A DNA stretch of 64,000 nucleotides from Scilla litardierei. Lineage: Eukaryota > Streptophyta > Magnoliopsida > Asparagales > Asparagaceae. Where the stretch lies: the NCBI GenBank assembly GCA_030789695.1, contig CM061139.1:5781878-5845877 (forward strand), written 5' to 3'. Of this stretch, positions 43,899 through 54,606 are shown in pieces. The stretch's first letter is position 1; every line of letters starts with the position of its first letter. The translations under genes were made by a program, and so were the position numbers. The notes beneath the pieces were generated by a model. That model saw only the letters and a list, made by a program, of their open reading frames with translations, did no database searches and was not told the origin of the DNA.

Positions 43899-46709
43899 AA
43901 TAGAAGCCTACTCAATCAATCAAGAGATAATGAACATTCTTTATGCTGGTATTACTGATGATGTATTTAGTGATGTTTTGGATGCTACTTCCGCCAACAA
44001 AATTTGGTGAATATTAGAGGAAAAGTATAGATAGCAAACAAGTGGGACACATACACATGTGGTTAACAACCAAGAGAGAAACGACAATGAATTGTGATTG
44101 ATGACACATCTTGATGTTGATGTAAATGATTCTGACTCAGATATCTCTGACGATGGAGATAATGATAGAAAGTTAGAAGTGGTTCTTAAAAGTTTGTATA
44201 ACAAGCATAAGAAACTTTTAGTTGAGCATTCAAAACATAAAAGCACTCATAAAATGCTCCATAAATAACTCTTGAAAATGAGAACCTAAAATTAGTTGAA
44301 GAACATGATAGGTTACAATTGGAATTAACTTCACTAAAAGTGGTAAAAACCCAAAATAATTCAACCTTAATTATTAAAAGTCTTGAAGAAGATAACCTAA
44401 AACTAAAAGTTGTTAATAAAAATATATAATATGCTGACACCCAATTAACTAAAGATTGTAAGAACTTGACCAATAGGTTAATTAAACTTAGAAAGAAAAT
44501 TGAATCAATTAAAATTAAATATGAAGAATTATCTAAAAATGTAAACACGTTTAACAAAGGTAAAGAAAATCTTAATCACTCACTAGCTTCACAAAAATTA
44601 AGAAATAATAAACATGGTTTAGGTTATAACAATATCAAAGAAAAACCTAATGAAAAAGTAATAACTAATCATGCTTTAATCTATATTAAATTTACTAAGC
44701 AAGACAAACCTAAGAAACCCAACACATCTAACATAACTCAAGTTAAAACTAAGATTAATACACTAACTAAAACAATAAGAATATAGGAATGAAAAATTAG
44801 AACATCTAAAATGGTAAATGTTTATGTCAAAAACTTAATTGAAACCATACACCATTCAAGATTACAACTACATTAACAATGTGAAATCTAAACCCAAATG
44901 GTTCTGGTTACACGAAAAATAATTTTTTAATAACCCTAAGTAAGGTATCACAAACCCTAACCACAAAACCTAAGATATATTACATGAAAATTAAAGATAA
45001 AACATGCTAATATTGACTAACTAAGCCGTAATCACTAAGAATGATCATCCTATACATTTTATTAAATTTAATTACTTTAGCATTCTGTGATAATTAATCG
45101 ACTAACTACAATCAACTAGTTTCTGATACCGTCACAAATCATTCTGTATCATGCCTATTTATTGACCACTATAGTTTACACATTGAATAACTCACCATTA
45201 ATCAACTAATAAAGCTTCTGTAGTCGATGAATTTAGGATTTTCTTGATAGTTTTCAGGTTTGATTCTGTTATGCATATATTTCATTTTTATATTTATTTT
45301 GAGTATTTTGTCATTTTAGTAGCTCTGAAATTTGAAGAACTTATTGGGCTAATTCCACGGACCCGACTTTTATGGGTGCCAAGTGCACACGCTTTTTTCG
45401 TTCAGGTTCCTATGAAAAAAACATGAGTTTTGGATAGTGGTTATTCCAAACATATGGCCGACGACCATAAGCTATTAAATTCCATTCAAATGAAGAATGA
45501 GGGAACCATGACATTTGGGATTAAAAGAGTGGAAAGATTATCAGTATGGGGAATGTATGTGACATATTTAAACCTTTCATAGAAAATGTTAATTTAGCAA
45601 GTGGTTTAAAGTACAATTTAACATTAATCAGCAGTGTGATAGAGGATATAAAGTAATATTTAATAAAGATGCATGTTTACTACATGAAAGTTTAATGGAA
45701 AATATTTTGAGTAAAGGTAATAGAAAAATTGATATATACACTTCATCTAGTACTTTTCTTTAATGAACCTCTTTTTTGGCTTATAAGATTTGGTCATGTT
45801 AACATTAAAATATAAATAAATTTTCTAGAAAAGATTTGGTATATGGTTTGCTTAAAATTAATTTCAAATTAAAAAACTTTGTGATTATTGTCATCAAGGC
45901 AATAAAAGTTCTGTGAGGATATGTGATCATATTTCTAGTAGGCCATTAGAACTCCTTCATATGGATTTATTTGGTCGTACTAGAGGAGTATCTCTTAATG
46001 ATAGTAGACATGTAGATGTTATAGTTGATGATTTTTCATGTTTTACTTAGGTATTATTTTTAGTCAATAAAAATGATGCTCCAAGTGAATTTGAAATATT
46101 TTCAAAAGGATTCAAAAATATATTTATTAGAAATAGTTTCCATCAGGACAAACGTACCATGGTGGAGAATTTGACGATGATATTTTTCAAACTTTTATGA
46201 AAATTATGGTATCACACATAACTTTGCTTTTCTTAGAGCTGCTCCATAGAGTGGAGTAGTTGAGAGGAAAAAAAAAGAACTCTTTAGAAATGTGCATGTA
46301 ATATGCTTTGCAAAAGCAACCTCCCAAAAGTACTTTTGGGTACATGCAGTTTCCACTGTGGGTTATGTTCAAAAAAGTGTTCTTCTTAGATCACATTTTA
46401 ACGAAACTCCTTTTTGAACTTGTTTATCAAAAAGTTCTTGTAGTATGTTATTTTAGAGTCTTTGGTTGTAAATTAATTCTATATCTTGAACACTAATGAT
46501 AACCTAAATAAATTTGATTCAAAATCTGATGAAGAGATATTTATTGGTTATTCCTTAAAATAAAGAATATATGGTTTATAACAAAAGAACTTTTAATATT
46601 AAGAAAAATATGCATGTTACTTTTGGTGAATCATTGGCTAAAGTTCCTCATATCATTAATGAAGAAGTAATTGATTTAATAATTCTTTAGTAAATCTTAA
46701 TGTTAAATT
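43899..46709 (+). pseudogene. Decayed Ty1/copia element: gag to integrase
   Basis: Gag-like text at the left (IMNILYAGITDDVF, then SDVLDATSANKIW) is followed by a Lys/Asn-rich coiled region (44100-44770). Protease-like VLDSGYSKHMADDHK lies near 45435; a GAG-pre-integrase-like segment, LELLHMDLFG (about 45950) and VVERKKKEL (about 46255) mark the integrase. FNIKKNMHVTF near 46595 marks the integrase-RT linker. Many stops and frameshifts in all domains and the AT bias show great age. The lineage looks SIRE/Maximus-like but is uncertain. It is interrupted at 46710 by the Tork-like element. Confidence 0.75.
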
Positions 46710-46754
46710 TGTTGTTTTCTGTGATTCAAATCCCGTGGATCAGTTTTCCAAGGT

Positions 46755-47105
46755 GACTCAGTCGAGTAGAAGGCTACTCGGTCGAGCAGCAAGCTCCTCG
46801 ACCGAGCAGCATGAAGACCCTGATAGACCGAGCAGTCAGAGAGCTTGGAAAGTTTTCCCCTTTGACTCGGGTGACTACTACTAGGTCGAGTAGGTGGCTA
46901 CTCGGTCAAGCAACAAGCTGCTCGACCGAGCAACATGAAGGCTTTATTTGCCCAAGCAGCCCGAGGGCATTTCACTTGAAGAGGGACACTGACACTCGGG
47001 CCGAGTAGCTAGTCTACTCGACCGAGTCGACTTGAATCCACCTAGGGCATTTCAGCTCGATCAAGCAGATATCCGACTCAGGCCGACTCAGGCCGAGTCG
47101 GTGCG
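46755..47105. repeat. CTCGGTCGAG / GCTCGACCGAGC palindrome array in the copia LTR
   Basis: Repeated blocks resembling gtcgagtagaaggctactcg, then gtcgagcagcaagctnctcg and accgagcagcatgaag, occur twice about 150 bp apart and then decay. The same array is at 61105-61440. Adjacent inverted copies can form hairpins. Confidence 0.85.
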
Positions 47106-47161
47106 GGCCCATGTGCCGAAACCGACGGCTGGATGCATTTTTCCCCATTGTTTTGGGTTTG

Positions 47162-47169
47162 TATTTAAA
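47162..47169 (+). promoter_or_regulatory. Candidate TATA box of the copia 5' LTR
   Basis: TATTTAAA, about 57 bases after the array; the 3' LTR has TATTAAAA at the same place (61502). Confidence 0.45.
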
Positions 47170-47672
47170 CCTAACTATTGTTTTAGATTATATGAAGCCT
47201 CTTTTCAGATTGAGAGAGTTTTGGAGAGCCTCTAGCTACCCCATTGGAGATTGGAGAGAGTTTTTGGGTTTGTGTTCTTGAGAGAAAGGTTTGGTTTTTT
47301 CCTTCTCTTCTTCTTCCATTGATTTCTTCCTCTTGAGTGGATTCGTGAGGGCTTGTTCCGTTGACAAGTTATTACTTACGCATGAGGGAGAGTTTTGTAA
47401 CCCTAATTGTTTGGATATCTAAACTAGTGGAATCGTCTCGGATTGGATTACTGGATGTAGGTTGTTTACAACCGAACCAGGGTAAATTCTCTTGTGTCTG
47501 CGATCAATTTATTTGTTGCTGTGATTTGTTTGCTACTTTCTATTGCAAGGTCATTTAATATTTTTGTTGGGTCTTCGAGATAAGATTTTTGCTAGCCCTA
47601 TATTCCTGATCAGTTTATTAGGGTTGGTTTTCCCATTGATCTCAAGGGGATTTGGATTTCACCTCCAACAAG

Positions 47673-47685
47673 TGGTATCAGAGCT
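47673..47685 (+). other. Primer-binding site, initiator tRNA-Met
   Basis: TGGTATCAGAGCT, two bases after the LTR end; this is the standard site of plant copia elements. Confidence 0.93.
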
Positions 47686-47724
47686 TGTGGTTTTATTGCA
47701 AAGGAAGTTAGTGGAAAAAGAAAG

Positions 47725-48220
47725 ATGGTGTCTTTGGCAACTTTGAACATTAAGAAGTTCATTGGTCAGAATGACTTTCGGATCTGGCAGACGGAGGTGA
47801 AGAATGTTCTTATGCAGACGGGGTGTTACCAGATCGTATTCGATGTCTCGAATATCAATAAAGATGTGATTACATCCGCTAGGGCGGAGATGGAGAGGAA
47901 GGCGTACATCGCGATTCAGTTGTCATTATTAGATAATGTTCTAAGTGAAGTCCTGGATAAGGTGACATCATCTGATATGTGGAAGAAGCTTGAGGGACTA
48001 TACATGAAGAAATCCTTCACGAGTCACCTATATTTGCTTCAGCAGCGGTATACTCTCAAGATGAAGGCTGGTTCAGTGGTAAAGGACACATGGAAGAATT
48101 GAACAGGATTGTGCTAGAGTTGCGTGGTATGTATGTGAAGATTGAAGTTGAGCAGCAAGCGATTATCTTGTTGTGCTCATTCCCTGAAGAGTATAATCAG
48201 TTTGTTCGATCGATGATTTA
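47725..48220 (+). pseudogene. Copia gag, 5' part (interrupted by L-B)
   Basis: The start Met at 47725 lies 40 bases after the primer site. The text KKFIGQNDFRIWQTEVKNVL, followed by DMWKKLEGLYM and a leucine-rich segment, is the copia Gag (UBN2/gag-polypeptide) pattern. A one-base loss near 48090 shifts the frame. At 48220 the frame stops at the ATTTA duplication and the L-B LTR. The remainder, from a VEEVKAAL segment, resumes at 57425. Confidence 0.88.
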
Positions 48221-51062
48221 TGTAACGACCACTTTTCGTCGTACTTTGTTCGTGCACGTGCTTTTGACCGTGCACGTGTTTATTTTAGACTTCGTTTGTT
48301 TGTGAACACTTTCGTGTGATATGCCGTTGTGAACGTCCCCGAGAGTATTAAATAGTGGCACTAATTTTGAACGACGTTTCTCGAGTCGTTTTCCCACAAT
48401 TTAATCTTATTTGATGAGACGTCGCGATTTTCACTTTTGACGGGAGACGTTTCTATTTTTTGTTTCGTCGTCCTACGTTGAAATTGAGATCCGTCTTCTT
48501 AGTTAGTTCACTTTCGTCATCACGATCACCCCGATATTTATTTTATAATTTTTGGAGTTTATTTGACCACTTTTATATTTTTAACAAGGTTTATAATATT
48601 TTTAATAATTAATTTTTAAATTATTTTCGGCCAAATAAAATTTATTTGAGTTTTAAACGTTTTAAAGAATTTTTGAGCCAATTTCCAGCTCATTTGGATC
48701 GCATCAAATCCTTGTGTGAGTTGGAGAAGTTGAGACTCAAATTTTAAATATTTTTGAACTTCTATTCCTATTAGATTTAGCCCTAGACCAAGTCAACCCA
48801 TCTACACTATAAACAACCTTTAGGAAGACCTATTTTCTCAAGAAAATAACCCTAGCCGCTTCCAAAACTCAAATTTGACGTTGCGACGAATCGTTGCAAC
48901 GTTGCGACGAACTTCTACCGCACGACCGGGGAAAACAGCTCCGTTCCCCCGCTCATACCGGTAGCCGCCCCCGCACCAAGCCCTCGCCCGCACCCCGCTG
49001 CAGCCGCTGCATCGCAACCCCGCACCAAGGCCGCTCAGACCGAGAGCTCAGCCCGTATCCCCGCTCCGCACCGTGCCCGCTCTGTCGCCCCGCTCCGCAC
49101 CGTGCCCGACCGAAGGCCCCGCCCGCACCGACCGCTCTCCGCAACGTTGCAACGTTGCAACGTTGCAACCCCGCATCCGCAGCGCCCGACCGAGACCCTC
49201 CTCCGCACCAACCGAGAGGAAGCCCCGCACCCCGCAGCTGCGACCGACCCGCACCGCTGCACAGCCGTCCCCCTGTGTCTGACCGAGCCAAGTCCCCGCA
49301 CCGAGGCTGTACGACCGAGAGCCATTCGTCGCAACCCCGCACCCGTCGCACCACTTACCACCGTGGGCCCCCCAAGTTCTCCAGAGGTATTGTGGGTCCC
49401 CCATAGGTCCCTAGGACTACTGTGGGCCCCACCTAGGTGCTTTCTCTTCGAGGATTCATCGCGTACGACGTTGCGACACGTCGTAGGCCGTTGTCACACG
49501 TGCTAGCTTTGTTATCTGGATTCGATGCTCCGGTTGATTGCTCTGAAATTTCCAGCGAGGAATCTAATTGGAATCTGGACTTGGAGCGCGATCTTTTATT
49601 CTAACCCCCGGCGTCTCTACCCGATGCCGGTGTAGCTTTCGCGTCGTGTTGAGGTAACGCTTTGCACCCCTAGGACCCCCAACCCAATGCATGCTAATCA
49701 AGACTAAAATCAGTATTTTTAAAGTATTTTAAATGTTTTAGAATTGACTAATCAAGATTAATAAAACGGATGTAGGCCGGTGGACTTGTGCACGTAGGGT
49801 TATTGTGATTTTGGACTCGTTGGACGGTGTTGCTCAGACGTGATACTTGCAGGCAAGTGAAACTTGCCAACCCTTGTGTAGGGCCATGTTTTTAGGCCAC
49901 TTCCTTGCTTTTAGCGTAAAAGAGACTAGTCAGTGAAATGATAGCTGGCTAGACGCCTACTTGATCTAGTTTGACAACGAAACTAGATCCGTCACCTAAA
50001 TGATCTAGCTTGACAACGAAGCTAGAGCCAACTCTTTAAACTTGTTGATTATGCATACTAAACTGTCATGTTTACTTTCCTTACCTGTACGCTTTACTAC
50101 TTGCCATGTCATGACATCCATGCATTGAATGTCGCATTCGTAGCACACGCTACATACTTGTACTTGCTTGTCCCGGGCTAGGTGCACCCCTACGCCATAC
50201 TTGTTAAAAACACTTCCTGGCTCGTGATCCAGAAGCGAGCATTCCCGTTCGGGGGTAAGGCCCTGGCTCGATACACGTGGAGGGGTAGGGTTGAGCGACC
50301 ACTCAGCGTAGAAGTGTGCCCGTACAGCCTCTTCAGCTGTAAGGCGTGAACTCTGTGCACGAGGTGCTTACTTTACTTGTCTTGTACTAGTGAGTGTTAC
50401 TTGTATAACTTGTCATCCATGCCATGTTTAAATGACATGCTCGTACTTTACCTTACTTTACCTTACTTGTTGCACTCATACTTTAACTGTCATGTCATTG
50501 CATTCATGCTAGAACTGCTAGGTTGCTTTAATTTTGCCTACTTTCAGTTTCCTTGCACAAGTCTCTTATAGACTTGCTGACATGTGCCCCTTGCTCTTTT
50601 GGGTGTCATATGTTAGACCCTGAGCCGGAGACCGTTGCTGTGTACGTAATGTTTTACTGACGCTGAGTCTGAGTCCATGATTGCCCAAGTGGAGTTTTGT
50701 GGACACCAGAGACCCTTCTTGGTGACTTGCTGAGTTCCTTTTGTTTTAGGCTTTGTTGTTAGTTGTCGGTGCGTGGCACCTTTGTTTTGTACGTTGTACT
50801 TTTGTTGGCCATGTTTGGGCCTTTAGACTCTTTTTCTTTCTAGCCTGGTGGCTTTTTCTGTGATGTTGAAACTTATTTTATGGATATTCTGAGATATCTC
50901 TTTTGTCTCATTTCATTATTATTATCTTTGTTTCGTTCGCGTTGCAAGGACCTGCAGTTTTAAATTTGATTGACGCTTATCGGACTTGCAGCTTTGTAGC
51001 TTTAAGTCTGAGCGGATCTTCTCACGCTTCGCCTCCATATTTTTGGGAAGCGGGGCGTGACA
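48221..51062 (+). repeat. L-B 5' LTR (2,842 bp)
   Basis: It runs TGTAACGACC to GGGGCGTGACA. The TATAAA box is at 48808-48813 and the GC island at about 48885-49420. It is 29 bp longer than its partner because of a 29-bp tandem duplication starting at 49059 and 49088. GCAACGTTGC repeats lie at 48895-48910 and 49140-49170. Confidence 0.93.
48808..48813 (+). promoter_or_regulatory. Candidate TATA box of the L-B 5' LTR
   Basis: TATAAA in ctacactataaacaac, conserved at 55194-55199 in the 3' LTR and as TATATAAG in L-A; about 75 bases upstream of the GC island. Confidence 0.45.
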
Positions 51063-54000
51063 GGTTTTATTGGTGGCCCATACAGGTCCAGTCTTGCAAT
51101 TGCGAATTGACGGAACAACGATAATAACGGAATGTCCATTAAATAAATTGCAACATCTGAGTCATAAGCCCTGAGTCTAGTCGTTTTCTTAGGACACTAG
51201 GTGATAAGAAGACTTAGCTAGACGTCTGTGCTTGCTAGTTAGAGGCCTCTGTTTGTTAGTTAGACTCCCTGCCAGAAATTGATTAAATCGTCATAGGAGT
51301 TACCTTGGTGGTTCTTGTCTAACTCTAATCATAGTAGACTTCGAGAATTTCCTTTAGTCGTTCGCTTGGTTTCATCGATTTCGGACCAAGCTGAACGCAT
51401 TTCATTACCGTCTAGCTCCTTAGAAAGTCTTAACGCTTAGTTCTTAATCTTTAGTTGGTCGACCGTAGGAGTTTCCCCTAGATTCTCCTGATTCATATCC
51501 TAGGTGTATGTATGTTCTGATCATCTGACCAATTTCCTTGCCTCGATTCATGAGATCGCCTCATGACGATCGTCGTCAATTTTCGACCCTCTCCATTACA
51601 AACCTGAATCTTCTGAAAGTATTTTTTGATTTCCTCTTTCCCTAAGTTTAAATTTGTTCAAAAATTTTATATAAATATACTTATCTTTGTACTCCTCGTT
51701 GATTTAATTCTTTTTAAATTTTTGTCGAAATTTTTGAATAATAGTTTATAATACTTTTTCATCCTACACTTTTGTACCTATGAAAATACATATTTCCTTT
51801 CATATATTAATTTAATTCTGAACGGTACTTTTATATTGCCCAATTCGATTTATAATTTTTCCTTACTGATTTATGCCATTCATATACTTTTCAAGTCACT
51901 TGGGATTTCAGCTTCCCGCAAGTCGATGTTATGCTCATCGTTTTCTTTATTTCAGATTTTGTAAAAAATTACTATTTCATAACCATTTCCTAATCTGGAC
52001 CTTCCATAGTTTGGTTTTAAAGCTTTGCTATCGATTTCGATAATTCTACTACTAAGTTATTTTTCCGTGCACCATACATACTTTCAATTATTTTTATATC
52101 TGTACCAGACTTGTTGTGCTCGTATATTAAGAACCTTGTGTAAATCAGTTTCTCAATTTTTGGCAAACCTTGGTTCTCTAAAAGTAGTTTCAAAATTGAT
52201 TATTTTAAATTTTCCATAGCCTAAAAGTTTTGAAAGCATTTAACCTGAGTTTAAATTCTTCCGTTACTTGATTTCATTCTTTGACTTTCAAAAACTTTTG
52301 CCAACATTATATTAAATTACGGCCGTATAATATTTTCTAAAAAAAATTACGTCTTTAATGTCCGTGCGAATGATTTACTTTCTTTTCTTAATGATTTGCA
52401 ATAAGCCAATAAAACATTTTCTCTTATTATGAATATTCGACTCAAACTTATTTTGAACAACTCGTTTTATCGACCTCCAAATGTTTTTATACAAGACGAG
52501 GATTCCAACATTTGAAGTACAACAGTTTTCAATTTCACGTATTTTAGTTTATGTTATTTTCGCCATTTCCTTCCTCTATCCTATATAAGTATCACTACAT
52601 CTCCCTTCCCCTACCTAAACATTCACCAGTGAATCACATTTTTCCCTAACCAAGCTGTCTCCTTGTATACATCCTATCTGGATTCGTGCTTATCAATCCT
52701 ACCCTCGTCACGCTCTCGACCTCGACCTCCCTTATTGCTTAGGCTTTAGTGCCCGCCAATGTCTGTGTCAACTCTAAGTTGTTAGTAGACCTTGGACCTT
52801 GTGAGGTAGTCGTAGTGCACGTACCTAGGTTGTGTCCGTGGGTTGAATGAGGGTACTCCCCCATAGTATAATGATGCTTGCCTATTGTGTACGTATATAT
52901 ATATATATACGCGGAGTTACTCGTGATATTATGAAGTTGTTTGTGTGTTATTATTTATAGATTTGTAAGTGGTTAGCTATACCATAATAGGGATGCCGGT
53001 GTATATAAGAGTTAGTGTTGGAATATCTAATGGAGTGTATGTAGTTAGAGATACTTGTAATGGTTGAAATAAAATGATTGGTAAAGCTATGTGTATGTTA
53101 GGTGTGATAATAATAAGTGTATGTATGGTTAAGTGAGTAGGCCTATTTTATGAACTATATACTAGTACGTGTGAGTATGTGCACATAGGTAGATATATAT
53201 AGTGTTTAGACGTAAGTAGTTATGTTTTGTTTCCTGAGTATAAATGTGATATACATATGGTAGTAGGATTATAATTTTGTTTGGTATTGCTTGCTTTTAC
53301 GGGATGTTGCATGCGTGCATACCGTAAGGTATACACGACTATTGCACATCTTAATTATGTATGTATAGATGTGTTAGTATACTAATTATAGGTAGTAGAC
53401 TATGGTGTGAATATATATGTTGCATGTGTGTGACTATACGATGAACGCGTACGTATTAGGGAGTGTATTATAGTTATACGGATGCGGATGTCTGTATTAT
53501 TATTATGGAATATAGAGTGATTGAACTATGTGAGTATTGCCTGACTAAATATTAAGTGTGATTGACTTATGGTATGTATATAGACCTATATATATTGGAA
53601 GTGGTATTGGTATAGGTATGAATGCCGTGTTACGTATATAGAATATTCTGATATGTGTACTGAGTCTCACTCAAGCTTGAGTGGGTATACTCTAAGTATA
53701 TTGAATGTATGTTTGTAGTTTGAATATAGCAATGTTTGATGTATGTATAGTGATAGAAGTGTTTGTGCCTGGTTGTGTTACACACATGATTGTGGGTCGC
53801 TACACCAGTATATAGTTATAGGTGTTGGTCTTGTGGTATAGTTAATTACTAAGGACTTGCTCGTGTGAACGTATGTGTACTAGCTAAACTAGGTGTGTAG
53901 ATGTGCTAGTTATATAATGATGTGATTGGTATATGTGAATGAAAAGTTAGCGTGCGTGGGTATGCACCATGCACGGGTAAGTATGTGCTTAGTTATAGTT

Positions 54001-54606
54001 ATTGGTGACTATGGTATATGTGGCGTGTCGTAAATACAGTTATAGGACCGTATGTGAGGTGAATACGTGGTGAACTATTTGCATGCATTTGAATGACTAT
54101 ATATATTATGAAACTATAGTAGTGGTGAATGTATATTAAATACAGTAAAGTTTGATTTAAAATGGTATGGTGTGACTACATGTGTCGAGATGTTTGGTAT
54201 TGGATGAATATTAGGGAGTTGTATACCCATGTTCTCTTACGCATAGGTAGTTATCTATACGTAGAACAACGATTGTATTTGCTAAGTGTGAGACCATACT
54301 TATATGAGTAACTGAAATATTGTTGTGTTTAGGTAAGTAGTAGTTATATAAGGGATGCATGCTTATATATATGATTGAAATACATGCATGAAATTGACTG
54401 ACTATAATAGGTATAAGTATATGACGTGCGTGAATGTATATATATACGTGTTGGTAGTGATAATGTTTGACTACCTAGTGCGTATATAAGCACTTGTAAT
54501 GGTTATACCTGGTTTGAATTATAATGTGACACGATCGGGGTAGTTACTAGAGCGACTAGATATATTAGAAATTCTGAGGACGGACTTTATTCTAAGGTGG
54601 GGAGGA
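51063..54606 (+). other. L-B noncoding interior
   Basis: No recognisable protein. The left part (51120-52700) is T-rich. The part at 52860-54590 is C-poor and full of GTATGT/TATATA strings, mirroring the G-poor segment of L-A. The last 14 bases form the polypurine tract. Confidence 0.8.

Larger units (their letters stand above)
46710..47670 (+). repeat. Copia 5' LTR (961 bp)
   Basis: It starts TGTTGTTTTCTG and ends CCTCCAACA. The paired copy starts at 61060. A TATTTAAA box (47162-47169) follows the palindrome array. Confidence 0.87.
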
